This document shows, piece after piece, positions 23,797 to 32,429 of a DNA stretch of 44,833 nucleotides; within the stretch, counting starts at the first letter, position 1, and every line of letters begins with the position of its first letter. Source of the DNA: an uncultured Collinsella sp. (GTDB taxonomy: Bacteria; Actinomycetota; Coriobacteriia; Coriobacteriales; Coriobacteriaceae); NCBI GenBank assembly GCA_900551665.1, contig URWW01000013.1:1-44833 (forward strand). Direction: 5' to 3'. The position numbers were made by a program, and so were the translations under genes. The notes under the pieces were generated by a model that was not told where the DNA came from, did not search any database, and saw nothing but the letters and a program-made list of their open reading frames with translations.

Positions 23797-23819
23797 AACA
23801 ATTTAATTCTATTTGCAAT
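23791..23819 (-). promoter_or_regulatory. Candidate promoter of the SIS-PTS operon
   Basis: On the minus strand TTGCAA and TATCAA are separated by 17 bases (ATAGAATTAAATTGTTC). Initiation would fall near 23784, about 60 bases before the TTG start codon. Confidence 0.45.
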
Positions 23820-24079
23820 GACATATTGTTGGACTATCGGTTTAATTGTCATGTTTTATCGGTAAGCGGTAGCACGGCGCTGGCTATTCGGACGACCAGG
23901 TGCCCCCAACCTGCCGATACATTTCGCTTTTCCCGGGCTTTTTGACGGCATGCATCTCAAGACCTTCGCGCCTGATACCGCTATCCATCGGTTTTAAGCC
24001 ATTTATCGGCAGCTCGGATAATGTGAACCCCCTGCATTGCATTCTCGTCTACCATATAAGACGTTTAGGAGGATTTGTC

Positions 24080-24823
24080 ATGTCAAAGATTTCAAAATAC
24101 CAAGTCGTCGAGCGCGCCATACGCGACGCCATCATCGACGGAACTCTCAAGGTCGGCGATCAGCTCATGACCGAAGAGGAGCTCTGCACGCGCTTCGGCT
24201 TTTCCCGCACGACCATCGGCAAGGCACTCGACAACCTCCGCGCACACGGCTATATCGAACGCGTCGCCGGGCGGGGGACGTTCGTCAAAGCGGCGCACGT
24301 GGAAAAACAGGCCGGAAGCTCAAGCAGCTTCACCGAGGACATGGCGTCCATCGGTCTCAAGGCCGGCGCGAAGCTCATATCGTATGAAGTGCTTCGCGCG
24401 CGCGACGTGCCCGAGATCGCAAAGCATCTGCGCGCCGACGAGAATGAGCTCATACACCACTTTGTTCGCCTGCGCACGGGCGACGAGCGCCCCGTCGCGA
24501 TCGGCTACACCTACATCCGCGGAAGCGTCATCCCCGCGGTCGACATCGAAAGCCTCGATGGCTCCTTCTACGCATATGTTCGCTCCCTGGGAATAGAGAT
24601 ACATCCCGCCGAGCAGGTGCGCATTTGCGCGGTCCTGCCAAGCGAGGAGCAGCTCGAGCTCCTCGAGGCGAAGGGGATCGCCCTTCTTAGGTCCTCGCAT
24701 GTCAACTGCGCCGTAAAAGACGGGTCGACGGCGCCCTTCGAATACACGGAGACCTATTACAACAGCGACATGTTCTCGTTCACCGCGCAAAACCCCCAGG
24801 CGACCGCCACCCCCCAGTGGTGA
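24080..24823 (+). CDS. GntR/HutC-family transcriptional regulator
   Basis: This is a 247-residue repressor-type regulator. The N-terminal winged helix-turn-helix (residues 5-72) contains VERAIRDAIIDGTLKVGDQL, EEELCTRFGFSRTTIGKALDNL and the wing GYIERVAGRGTFV. Residues 85-240 are a UTRA effector domain (ITxxE-like strands, HHFVRLRTGDERPVAIGYTYI, PFEYTETYYNSD) that senses a sugar phosphate in related proteins. ATG 24080 follows AGGAGG by 8 bases. It is divergent from the SIS-PTS operon, so it is the obvious local regulator, probably relieved by the incoming phosphorylated sugar. Confidence 0.93.
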   Translation: MSKISKYQVVERAIRDAIIDGTLKVGDQLMTEEELCTRFGFSRTTIGKALDNLRAHGYIERVAGRGTFVKAAHVEKQAGSSSSFTEDMASIGLKAGAKLISYEVLRARDVPEIAKHLRADENELIHHFVRLRTGDERPVAIGYTYIRGSVIPAVDIESLDGSFYAYVRSLGIEIHPAEQVRICAVLPSEEQLELLEAKGIALLRSSHVNCAVKDGSTAPFEYTETYYNSDMFSFTAQNPQATATPQW

Positions 24824-24824
24824 C

Positions 24825-24857
24825 GGCGGCGGGAGCCGAACGAACGGCCCCGCCGCC
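24825..24857. terminator. Strong GC hairpin between gntR-type gene and recQ
   Basis: GGCGGCGGG-A-GCCG pairs with CGGC-CCCGCCGCC around AACGAA, with a single bulged A. It sits between two convergent genes, 1 base after one stop and 14 bases from the other. No T-run is present, so efficiency as an intrinsic terminator is uncertain. Confidence 0.55.
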
Positions 24858-24871
24858 ACTCGGGGCGGCCC

Positions 24872-26821
24872 CTACCGCACGCTCGCCTCGTAATCGGCGA
24901 TCGCGGCAAGGAAGGCCGCCCCGTATGCGTCGGCCTTCTTCTCGCCGATGCCGGGAACGTCGAGCAGCTCCTCTCGCGTTGCCGGTCTCTTGCGACACAT
25001 GCCGCGCAACGTGGCATCCGAGCAGATGATGTACGCGGGAACCTGATGCTCGTCGGCGAGCTCCCGGCGCAGATCGCGCAGCTCCTCGAACAGCTCGGCA
25101 TCATCGCCCACGCGCGAGCGGGCATCCAGCGCCGCCTCCTCACGCACCAAATCGACGGCGCGCCGCGCACGGCTGGCCGACTTGGTCTTCGAGGCGCGTT
25201 TCTTCACGGTGAAGGCAAACTCGCCCGCATGCTGCGGTGCCAGGGCCTCATCGGCGCGAGGACCGAGGCCCACCACCGGGAAGCGCCCCTGCGACTGCAC
25301 CAGGTACCCGCAACCCACCAACTGGTCCACGACCTCCTTGATGCGCTTGAGGGGGACCTCGCCCACGGCGCCGTACCCGGGAGCGTCGAACAAGTTGAAC
25401 TGCCGGATCTTCTCGGTATTCGCACCGTGCAGCACATCGGCAACGAGCGCCTTGCCAAAACGCCCACCCGTCGCGGCGACCATCCGCAGGGCGGCGAGCG
25501 CCACCTCGGTCACATCCTCGACCTCGTAGCGCGTCAGGCAGTTGGAGCAGTTTCCGCACCCCTCAGATGACGAGGCCCCGCCGGTCTCGATGCCGAGAGC
25601 CCCCTCGTCGCCAAAATACCGCAGGATGTAGGCGCGCAGGCAACCGGTCGTTTGGCAATAGCCCTCCATCTGGGCGAGCAGGCGATAACGGTTCTGACGC
25701 GCGAACTCGCGCTCCTCCGGGCTCAACGTGTCGTCCGGCACATCCTTCTCGATGAAAAAGCGACGCAGGCTGAAATCATGCCCGTTCCAAAGCAGATAGC
25801 ACGCCGCCGGGTCACCGTCGCGCCCCGCGCGGCCCGCCTCCTGGTAATACGCCTCGATGCTCTCCGGCACGTTGTGGTGGACCACGTAGCGCACGTTCGG
25901 CTTGTCGATGCCCATGCCAAAGGCGTTCGTAGCGACCATGAGCGGCGCGGCGTCGGCGATGAAGGCCGCCTGCTCGGAAGCGCGATCCTGCTGCCCCATG
26001 CCTGCGTGGTACCGCGCGACCCGGATGCCGTGCGGCTCCAAGGCGCGACCGAGCTCGTCGGAGAGCTCGTCCACCGCCTTGCGCGTCGCGCAGTACACGA
26101 TGCCGCTCTCGTCCTTGTGGGCGAGCGCGTAATCGCGAATCCAGGTCGCCTTGGCCTTGTCGCCCATCTCCTCCACGTTGAAGGAGAGGTTCGCACGGTC
26201 GAAGCCGGTCACCACCGACTGCGGCGAATGGAGCCCGAGCATCTCGGAGATGTCGTCGCGTACGCGGTTCGTCGCCGTGGCCGTAAAAGCCGCCACCACG
26301 GGGCGCTGGGGCAGCGCGTCGATGAAGTCGGCGATCGCGAGATAGGAGGGCCGGAAATCCTGGCCCCATTGGGATACGCAGTGCGCCTCATCGACCGCGA
26401 TCAGGGGCAGGCCCAACCCGCCGGGCTGGGCCAGACGCTGGGCGAATTCGACGAATCGAGGATCGGACAGGCGCTCTGGCGCCACGTACATGATCTGATA
26501 CCAGCCCTCTGAGGCGCGCTTGAGCACCGTGTTCTGCTGGGCGGGCGTGAGCGAGGAATTGAGATAACTCGGTCGGGCGCCGACTTCCTTGAGTGCGCGG
26601 ACCTGGTCGCCCATGAGCGAGACGAGGGGCGAGATGACCAGAGTGAGCCCCTGCAGCATGAGGGCCGGGACCTGATAGCAAATGGATTTACCCGCGCCCG
26701 TGGGCATAACGCCCAACGCGTCCTCACCGGAGAGGATGGCAGAAACCATCCGCTCCTGACCCGGACGGAAGGAGTCGTAGCCAAAGTACTGTTTGAGTGT
26801 CTGCTTTGCCCCGTCTATCAC
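24872..26821 (-). CDS. recQ: ATP-dependent DNA helicase RecQ
   Basis: This 649-residue 3'-5' helicase processes recombination and stalled-fork intermediates. Motifs are in order: FGYDSFRPGQERMVSAIL (Q-motif region), MPTGAGKSICYQ (Walker A), DEAHCVSQWGQDFRPSY, TATAT, and the helicase C half with QEAGRAGRDGDP. The zinc-binding cluster has Cys in TTGCLRAYIL, EGCGNCSNC. A winged-helix region follows, and an HRDC domain closes the protein (VPAYIICSDATLRGMC..ELLDVPGIGEKKADAYG). I start it at GTG 26821, with AAAGGTG upstream. The ATG codons further upstream would add about 100 residues of unrelated sequence. The promoter overlaps that of the divergent YitT gene. Confidence 0.94.
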   Translation of the reverse strand: MIDGAKQTLKQYFGYDSFRPGQERMVSAILSGEDALGVMPTGAGKSICYQVPALMLQGLTLVISPLVSLMGDQVRALKEVGARPSYLNSSLTPAQQNTVLKRASEGWYQIMYVAPERLSDPRFVEFAQRLAQPGGLGLPLIAVDEAHCVSQWGQDFRPSYLAIADFIDALPQRPVVAAFTATATNRVRDDISEMLGLHSPQSVVTGFDRANLSFNVEEMGDKAKATWIRDYALAHKDESGIVYCATRKAVDELSDELGRALEPHGIRVARYHAGMGQQDRASEQAAFIADAAPLMVATNAFGMGIDKPNVRYVVHHNVPESIEAYYQEAGRAGRDGDPAACYLLWNGHDFSLRRFFIEKDVPDDTLSPEEREFARQNRYRLLAQMEGYCQTTGCLRAYILRYFGDEGALGIETGGASSSEGCGNCSNCLTRYEVEDVTEVALAALRMVAATGGRFGKALVADVLHGANTEKIRQFNLFDAPGYGAVGEVPLKRIKEVVDQLVGCGYLVQSQGRFPVVGLGPRADEALAPQHAGEFAFTVKKRASKTKSASRARRAVDLVREEAALDARSRVGDDAELFEELRDLRRELADEHQVPAYIICSDATLRGMCRKRPATREELLDVPGIGEKKADAYGAAFLAAIADYEASVR

Positions 26822-26872
26822 GCGCCGCACCTTTCGCTTTCGTTGTGCATACCGATGATAGCCGAGAGCGCG

Positions 26873-26881
26873 TGATACAAT
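26873..26881 (+). promoter_or_regulatory. Extended -10 promoter of the YitT-family gene
   Basis: TGATACAAT, an extended -10 (TG-n-TACAAT), lies about 43 bases before the GTG start at 26924. On the opposite strand TATCAT at 26860-26855 could serve recQ, so the two genes share a compact divergent promoter region. Confidence 0.45.
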
Positions 26882-26923
26882 CGGCCCACACTTTTGCCCA
26901 ATCCCCACTTCGAAGGAGCTGCC

Positions 26924-27931
26924 GTGGCAAACGCCGTCGACGCACTCACCGATCGCGCGCTCGAACTCGCGCGTCTCACGATCGTCCGCCGCATCATCAC
27001 CGCGGTCGCGGTCACGGTCTCGGCGCTTATCCAGACATTCCTCATCCAGGCGTTCGTCCAGCCCGCCGACCTGCTGCCGAGCGGTTTTACCGGCGTTGCC
27101 GTCCTCGTCGACCGCATCACCGCGCTCGGCGGCGTGCACATCGACACCTCACTCGGCATGCTCGCGCTCAACATCCCCGTCGCCGCCATGTGCTGGAGCG
27201 GCATCAGCCGACGCTTCGTGCTGTTCTCCATGGCGCAGGTCGCCCTGTCCTCGCTGTTCCTCAACATCTTCAACTTCGGCCCGTTTTTGGGCGACAAGAT
27301 AATGCTCATCATCTTCGGCGGCGTGGTCTCGGGGCTCTCCATCGCCATCGCCCTCAAGGCGGGCGCTTCCACGGGCGGAACGGACTTCATCGCCCTGTGG
27401 GTCTCGAACCATACCGGCAAGACCATCTGGGGCGCGATCTTCGCATTCAACTGCCTCATCCTGGTGATCTTCGGCCAGATGTTCGGCTGGGACAACGCCG
27501 CGTACTCCATCGTGTTCCAGTTCATCTCGACCAAGACGATCGACAGCTTCTACCATCGCTACGACCGCGTGACGCTCCAGATCACGACGCGCCTGGCGGA
27601 CGAGGTCATGACCGCCTACGTCAACCACTTCCAGCACGGCATCAGCTGCGCCGAGGTCGTCGGTGGATACAGCCGCGACAGGATGTACCTGCTTCACACC
27701 GTCGTATCGACCTATGAGAGCCAGGACATCATCAAGCTCGTATGCGACGTCGACCCCGGTGCCGTAATCAACGTGTTCCACACGCTCGACTTCGTGGGCG
27801 GCTGGTGGGGCGGCCATGTGGACGAGCCGCTGCCCACCGCGGTGCCCGACCCGGACAAGCCCGCCCGTCTGCTGTCCAAGCAAGCCCGCCGCCAGGAGCA
27901 GTCCGGCCTGCAGCAGGACGACGGCCGCTAA
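26924..27931 (+). CDS. YitT-family membrane protein (DUF161 + DUF2179)
   Basis: This is a 335-residue protein with about five or six helices in the first 200 residues. They include the family motif LLPSGFTGVAVLVDRI, FLGDKIMLIIFGGVVSGLSIAIALKAGASTGGTDFIALW, and LILVIFGQMFGWDNAAYSI. A cytoplasmic DUF2179 domain follows from about 215 to 290 (HHFQHGISCAEVVGGYSRDRMYLLHTVVS). The function of the family is unsettled. The C-terminal tail after residue 295 is charged and low in complexity. GTG 26924 is preceded by AAGGAGCTGCC. It is transcribed alone, divergent from recQ. Confidence 0.88.
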   Translation: MANAVDALTDRALELARLTIVRRIITAVAVTVSALIQTFLIQAFVQPADLLPSGFTGVAVLVDRITALGGVHIDTSLGMLALNIPVAAMCWSGISRRFVLFSMAQVALSSLFLNIFNFGPFLGDKIMLIIFGGVVSGLSIAIALKAGASTGGTDFIALWVSNHTGKTIWGAIFAFNCLILVIFGQMFGWDNAAYSIVFQFISTKTIDSFYHRYDRVTLQITTRLADEVMTAYVNHFQHGISCAEVVGGYSRDRMYLLHTVVSTYESQDIIKLVCDVDPGAVINVFHTLDFVGGWWGGHVDEPLPTAVPDPDKPARLLSKQARRQEQSGLQQDDGR

Positions 27932-27979
27932 CCCAACGTCAAATCGCTCCGAATCGGTTGCATCCCCGATAGATCTCCG

Positions 27980-28004
27980 CCTCAATTGGAGACGGCCTCA
28001 ATTG
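27980..28004. repeat. CCTCAATTG doublet
   Basis: CCTCAATTG occurs at 27980-27988 and again at 27996-28004, a 16-base period. It resembles the outer arm of the hairpin elements at 7386 and 28088. It looks like remnants of the same dispersed repeat. Confidence 0.4.
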
Positions 28005-28020
28005 AAGCGTCCGGCAAAGC

Positions 28021-28075
28021 GCGTGCAATGTCGAAATTGGCACGCTTCAACGCTGCAATTTTCGACATTGCACGC
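28021..28075. repeat. Long inverted repeat between yitT-type gene and mfd
   Basis: GCGTGCAATGTCGAAA (28021-28036) is exactly complementary to 28060-28075. TTG/CAA extends the pairing after a one-base offset. The loop is about 20 bases. It sits between convergent genes and could act as a shared transcription end, but no T-run follows. Confidence 0.7.
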
Positions 28076-28087
28076 ATGCCTCGATCA

Positions 28088-28120
28088 CGTCTCAATTGGT
28101 GCCTGTCCCCAAGTGAGACG
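28088..28120. repeat. Degenerate CTCAATTGG / CTGTCCCC hairpin element
   Basis: CGTCTCAATTG (28088-28098) pairs with CAAGTGAGACG (28110-28120) at ten of eleven positions, enclosing GTGCCTGTCCC. It lies 17 bases beyond the mfd stop codon and matches the family at 7386-7416. Confidence 0.6.
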
Positions 28121-28137
28121 CATCCCTGAACGAGGCG

Positions 28138-31100
28138 TTAGTCGTCGTCGCCCGAGGGGCCGAGCTGGATGAGGATCTCCAGCGCCGCCTGAACGGGCCC
28201 GATGCCGCCGTTGGAGACATCTGCGTTGATGCCGCGACCGATGCCGCTGCCATTGCCCGCCCCGACCTTGTATGGGACCGTGAACTTGCGCGTCTTGGGA
28301 AATGCGATGGCCCCCAACTTGGTGCGCAGCTCGAACGCCACGTCCTTGGGCACATCGACGCCCTGGTACGTGAGCTTGCCCGCGATGAGCGAGATGCTCT
28401 CGAGGCCGAGCCTGTCGGCGCGAATGCGGATGCGCGTGCGGTCGAACAGGTTCTGCGCGGCCTCGGGCAGCGCCCCGAACGTCTCCTCACACTCCTGCTG
28501 CAGCGCGTCCACCTGCTCGAGCATGTCCGCGGCAGCGAGCTTGCGATACACCAGCACGCGGCGGTCGACCGCCGGTACGTACTCCTCTGCCAGGAAAAAG
28601 TCGGCCGGCAGGTTGATGGCAACGCCCGCCTGCTCCACGTCCGCACCGCCCTCGCCGCGCGCCTCGGCCACGGCAGCCCCAAGCATCTGCGTGAACAGGT
28701 CGAAGCCCACACTCGAAAGATTGCCGTGCTGCTCGGCGCCGACGAGCGAACCCGCGCCGCGAATCTCCAAGTCTCGCATGGCGATGCGCATACCGCTGCC
28801 CAGGTCCTGGAACTCGGAGAGAGCGGTGAGACGCGCCGTGGCCTCCTCGGTGAGCGGAAGCTCGCCCGGGAACATGAAGTACGCGTACGCCTGGGTTGCC
28901 GAACGACCAACACGGCCCTTGAGCTGATAGAGCTGCGCCAAGCCCAAGCGCTGCGAGTCCTCGATGATGAGGGTGTTCGCGCTCGAGTTGTCGATGCCGC
29001 TCTCCACGATGGTGGTGGCGATGAGCACATCGATCTTCTTGGTGGCGAACTGCACCATCACATCCTCGACCTCGCGCGGGCTCATCTTACCGTGCGCCAC
29101 TCCGATGCGCGCCTCCGGCGCCGCCTCGAGCACGCGCTCGACGGCGTCGTCGATGGTCTTCACGCGGTTGGACACGTAGTAGACCTGGCCGCCACGCCCA
29201 ATCTCCAAACGAATGGCCGCACTCACCACATCCGGGTCGTACTCACCCACATGCACAGCAACCGGGCGGCGCCCGGTAGGCGGCGTGGTGATGAGGCTCA
29301 TGTCGCGCACCCCGCTCATGGCCATCTGCATGGTGCGTGGGATGGGCGTCGCAGAAAGCGTGAGCACGTCGATCTGCTCGCGCATGTTTTTGAGCTGCTC
29401 CTTGTGTTGGACGCCGAAACGCTGTTCCTCGTCGATGATGACCAGGCCGAGCTCGTGCGGGTTCACATCGGCCGAGAGCAGGCGATGCGTGCCGATGAGC
29501 ACGTCGACTTTACCCTCGGCAAACGCAGCCAACGCGCGGCGCTGCTGCGCGGGTGTGCGAAAGCGAGAAAGCACTTCGACCTCCACGCCAAAGGGCGCAA
29601 AGCGCTCGAAGAACGTCTCGTAATGCTGCTGGGCGAGAATCGTCGTGGGGCACAGGACCATGACCTGACGCCCACCGTCGACACACTTGAACGCGGCACG
29701 CAGGGCGACTTCGGTCTTTCCAAAACCCACGTCGCCGCAAAGCAGGCGATCCATGGGCTTGGCCGACTCCATATCGGACTTGATGTCGGCAATGGCATCG
29801 AGCTGGTCGCGCGTCTCGTCGTACGGGAAGCTCTCCTCCATCTCGATCTGGCTCGCGCTGTCCGGCCCAAAGGCGAAGCCCGTGATGGAGCTGCGGCGCG
29901 TATACAGATCGACCAGGTCGAACGCGAGTTTTTTAGCGCTTTTACGGGCCTTGGTGGTGGCGCGGCTCCAGTCGGCGGTGTTGAGACGCGTGAGACGCGG
30001 GTTGTCGCCGTCGGGACCGACGTAGCGCGTGATGCGGTCGACCTGCTCGAGCGGCACGTACAGTTTGTCGCCGCCCGCATACTCCAGCATGAAATAATCG
30101 CGCTCCTTGCCGCCCACCTCCTGGCGAACGATCTCGGAGAACAATGCGATACCGTGCGTGGCGTGAACCACGTAGTCACCAGGCTTGAACGGGAACGTCA
30201 CCTCGGTGATGTCCACGCGGCGACGTGGGCGTCCGCGCTTGCCGTCCATGCGCGAATTGAGGTCGGCCAGACTGAACACAGCCAAATGAGCCGAAGGTAC
30301 CACCACGCCAGACGGAATGGGGATGTCGACAAAAGTCACGCGACCGTGTGTGATGGTGGGCACGGCCACGGAGCCATCCTCGAGGCCGCGCGCGTTGAGC
30401 GCATCGACATCTCGCTTGAGCAGGGAGACGGTCACGTCGGATCCCACATGGCCCGCGTTTTCCGGCGCCGCCTGCAGCGACTCCTCGAATGGGACGGAGA
30501 GATCGGTGAATGAGAGCTCCATCGACTCACGCGCCCCGCGATCGGGGATGGCGAACACGCAGGCATAGCGGTTGTTCACCACCTCCTGGATACGACTGAC
30601 GAATCGGTTGTCGGAGCCTGCCAACGCCGGCTGCTCGATCTTGAGCTCAGCCGTGACCTGGCCGCCGGCGCGGATGAGGCTCACGTAATTCAGGCGCTGC
30701 TGCCGCCCGAAATCAAGTTCCTGGGGGCGAACGTAGAGGCCGTCCAAACGCGTGACCTTCGCATCGGCGGCGCGGCGCTCAAGATCCTCGTACGCACGCG
30801 CGCAATCGTCGAACAACGACCGCGGCTCGGAAAGGATCACGAGCGCATCGCGGTGCACGTGCGCGAGCGGGCTCACCGTACCCCCATACATCAGCGGCAA
30901 GAACCGCTCGAGTTCAGGTGTGACCACGCGTGCCTGCACGAGCTCGAGCAACGCCGCAAGCTCCGTGTCATTCTGCGCGGGAAGATAAAGCGCCTCCGAG
31001 ATGCGTTTCACCGCGTCATCGGTAAGGGCGAGCTCGCGAACGGGGCTTATCTCGACCGACTCCTCATCGCCGATCGTCTGGCCGGTCGACGCCACCATGA

Positions 31101-31716
31101 GGCGGATGCGGTCGATCTCATCGCCGAAGAACTCGATACGCACCGGGGCCGTGGATTGGGCGGCCCAGATTTCGACGGTATCGCCCTGCACGCGGAAGAG
31201 GCCGGGAGCATCGGCTGCGTCGGCGCGCGTGTACCCCATGCCGACCAGGCGTGCAGGAACCTGCTCGAACGGAATCTCCTCCCCCACCGAAAAGACGGTC
31301 GATTGCCAATAACGGCTCGCGAGCGGCGGGACGCAGTGCAGCAGCGAACGCGCCGAGGCGACCATGATGCACGATTCACCCTGGGCAACACGCGACATGG
31401 CGGCACAACGAGCGGCGACCACCGCATCGTCCGGCTCGTTGATTTTCCAGGGATAATCCTTGCGCTCGGGAAAACGAGCCACGTGCTCCACGCCCACATA
31501 CGCCGCGAGCGAACGGGCTGCCCGATCTGCCGCCTCCTCGCCCGAAACGATATACACCGTGGGGCGCGGGGTGCGGGCAAACTGCGCCGCGACCGCAAGG
31601 GTTCGGCCGGATTGGGAAATCGCAAGCGTGGCGTCCTCACCAGCGGCGAGGGCCGCCTCGATGTCCTGAAGCGCTTCTGCGGTGTAGAGCTGCGCGGCTA
31701 TGCGGTGAATAAGCAT
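28138..31716 (-). CDS. mfd: Transcription-repair coupling factor Mfd
   Basis: This 1192-residue DNA translocase removes stalled RNA polymerase and recruits UvrA. The UvrB-like N-terminal region, the CarD-like polymerase-interaction domain (FKPGDYVVHATHGIALFSEIVRQE, about residue 500) and the SF2 motor are all intact. Motor motifs include LLCGDVGFGKTEVALRAAFK, VLCPTTILAQQHYETF, IIDEEQRFGVQHKEQLK, LSATPIPRTMQMAMSGVRDMS and QLKGRVGRS. A C-terminal TRCF domain follows. ATG 31716 follows GAGAGGCACCCTC. It is the last gene of a four-gene operon, 30 bases behind nth. Confidence 0.97.
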   Translation of the reverse strand: MLIHRIAAQLYTAEALQDIEAALAAGEDATLAISQSGRTLAVAAQFARTPRPTVYIVSGEEAADRAARSLAAYVGVEHVARFPERKDYPWKINEPDDAVVAARCAAMSRVAQGESCIMVASARSLLHCVPPLASRYWQSTVFSVGEEIPFEQVPARLVGMGYTRADAADAPGLFRVQGDTVEIWAAQSTAPVRIEFFGDEIDRIRLMVASTGQTIGDEESVEISPVRELALTDDAVKRISEALYLPAQNDTELAALLELVQARVVTPELERFLPLMYGGTVSPLAHVHRDALVILSEPRSLFDDCARAYEDLERRAADAKVTRLDGLYVRPQELDFGRQQRLNYVSLIRAGGQVTAELKIEQPALAGSDNRFVSRIQEVVNNRYACVFAIPDRGARESMELSFTDLSVPFEESLQAAPENAGHVGSDVTVSLLKRDVDALNARGLEDGSVAVPTITHGRVTFVDIPIPSGVVVPSAHLAVFSLADLNSRMDGKRGRPRRRVDITEVTFPFKPGDYVVHATHGIALFSEIVRQEVGGKERDYFMLEYAGGDKLYVPLEQVDRITRYVGPDGDNPRLTRLNTADWSRATTKARKSAKKLAFDLVDLYTRRSSITGFAFGPDSASQIEMEESFPYDETRDQLDAIADIKSDMESAKPMDRLLCGDVGFGKTEVALRAAFKCVDGGRQVMVLCPTTILAQQHYETFFERFAPFGVEVEVLSRFRTPAQQRRALAAFAEGKVDVLIGTHRLLSADVNPHELGLVIIDEEQRFGVQHKEQLKNMREQIDVLTLSATPIPRTMQMAMSGVRDMSLITTPPTGRRPVAVHVGEYDPDVVSAAIRLEIGRGGQVYYVSNRVKTIDDAVERVLEAAPEARIGVAHGKMSPREVEDVMVQFATKKIDVLIATTIVESGIDNSSANTLIIEDSQRLGLAQLYQLKGRVGRSATQAYAYFMFPGELPLTEEATARLTALSEFQDLGSGMRIAMRDLEIRGAGSLVGAEQHGNLSSVGFDLFTQMLGAAVAEARGEGGADVEQAGVAINLPADFFLAEEYVPAVDRRVLVYRKLAAADMLEQVDALQQECEETFGALPEAAQNLFDRTRIRIRADRLGLESISLIAGKLTYQGVDVPKDVAFELRTKLGAIAFPKTRKFTVPYKVGAGNGSGIGRGINADVSNGGIGPVQAALEILIQLGPSGDDD

Positions 31717-31746
31717 GAAGGGTGCCTCTCAACAAATCTCAATGGG

Positions 31747-32409
31747 CTATCCCAGTTTGGCGCTTGGGCAGATGTCGGCCAGCGGACACTCGCCGCACAG
31801 GGGCTTGCGGGCGTCGCAGATCTCGCGTCCCAGCATGATCCACTGGTGATTCACGTCATTCCAGTACTCACGCGGCAAGATCTTGAGCAAGTCCTGCTCG
31901 GTTTTGAGCGGCTCCTTCTCATGCGTTTTGGGCGAGAGCTTGAGACGGTGGGCGATGCGGTTCACATGGGTATCCACCGCAATGCCATCGACGATTCCGT
32001 AACCGACGTTCAAAACGATATTGGCCGTCTTGCGCCCCACACCCGGGAGCTTGACGAGCTCCTTCATCTCGTTGGGAACCACACCGCCGTAATCGGCCAC
32101 GATCATCTGCGCGCACGCGATGCAGTGCTTGGCCTTGGTCTTGTAAAAGCCGAGCGACTTGATGACGTCGGAAAGCTCCTCGTATGTCGCCCCGGCCATC
32201 TGCTCAGGCGTGGGCCAACGGCGAAACAACTCGGGCGTCACCTTATTTACCTGGGCATCCGTCGTCTGTGCAGAGAGCAGGACGGCGATGACCAATCTGA
32301 ACGGCGTTTCATGGTCCAGGAAGCACTCAACCGGGCCATAGCGCTCGTTGAGCCTACGACATGTCTCGATCGCGCGCTCGCGCTTGGCCGCATTCGTCTC
32401 ACGTGGCAT
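31747..32409 (-). CDS. nth: Endonuclease III
   Basis: This is a 220-residue DNA glycosylase/AP lyase for oxidised pyrimidines. The helix-hairpin-helix LVKLPGVGRKTANIVLNV supplies the catalytic Lys. The catalytic Asp is in AVDTHVNRIAHRL. The [4Fe-4S] cysteines are visible as CDARKPLCGECPLADIC. Length and motif order are standard. ATG 32409 has AAGGAG about 12 bases upstream, inside the end of rmuC; the 20-base gap suggests coupling. It sits between rmuC and mfd in the same operon. Confidence 0.96.
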   Translation of the reverse strand: MPRETNAAKRERAIETCRRLNERYGPVECFLDHETPFRLVIAVLLSAQTTDAQVNKVTPELFRRWPTPEQMAGATYEELSDVIKSLGFYKTKAKHCIACAQMIVADYGGVVPNEMKELVKLPGVGRKTANIVLNVGYGIVDGIAVDTHVNRIAHRLKLSPKTHEKEPLKTEQDLLKILPREYWNDVNHQWIMLGREICDARKPLCGECPLADICPSAKLG

Positions 32410-32429
32410 GATTCGTGCACGCTCCTTGC

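Larger units (their letters stand above)
23726..24079. other. AT-rich divergent control region between the SIS-PTS operon and its regulator
   Basis: This is clearly poorer in GC than its surroundings. It holds a nested inverted repeat at 23741-23796, a candidate minus-strand promoter at 23791-23819 and a weaker plus-strand promoter near 24030-24058. The part between 23870 and 24020 shows nothing I can name. Confidence 0.6.

Noticed and set aside
20508..24823. Complete mannose PTS
   Set aside because: No IIA-type sequence is encoded in the operon or anywhere in the window.
28726..30513. 595-residue open frame opposite mfd
   Set aside because: Composition is that of an antisense shadow and the mfd motifs cover the whole stretch.
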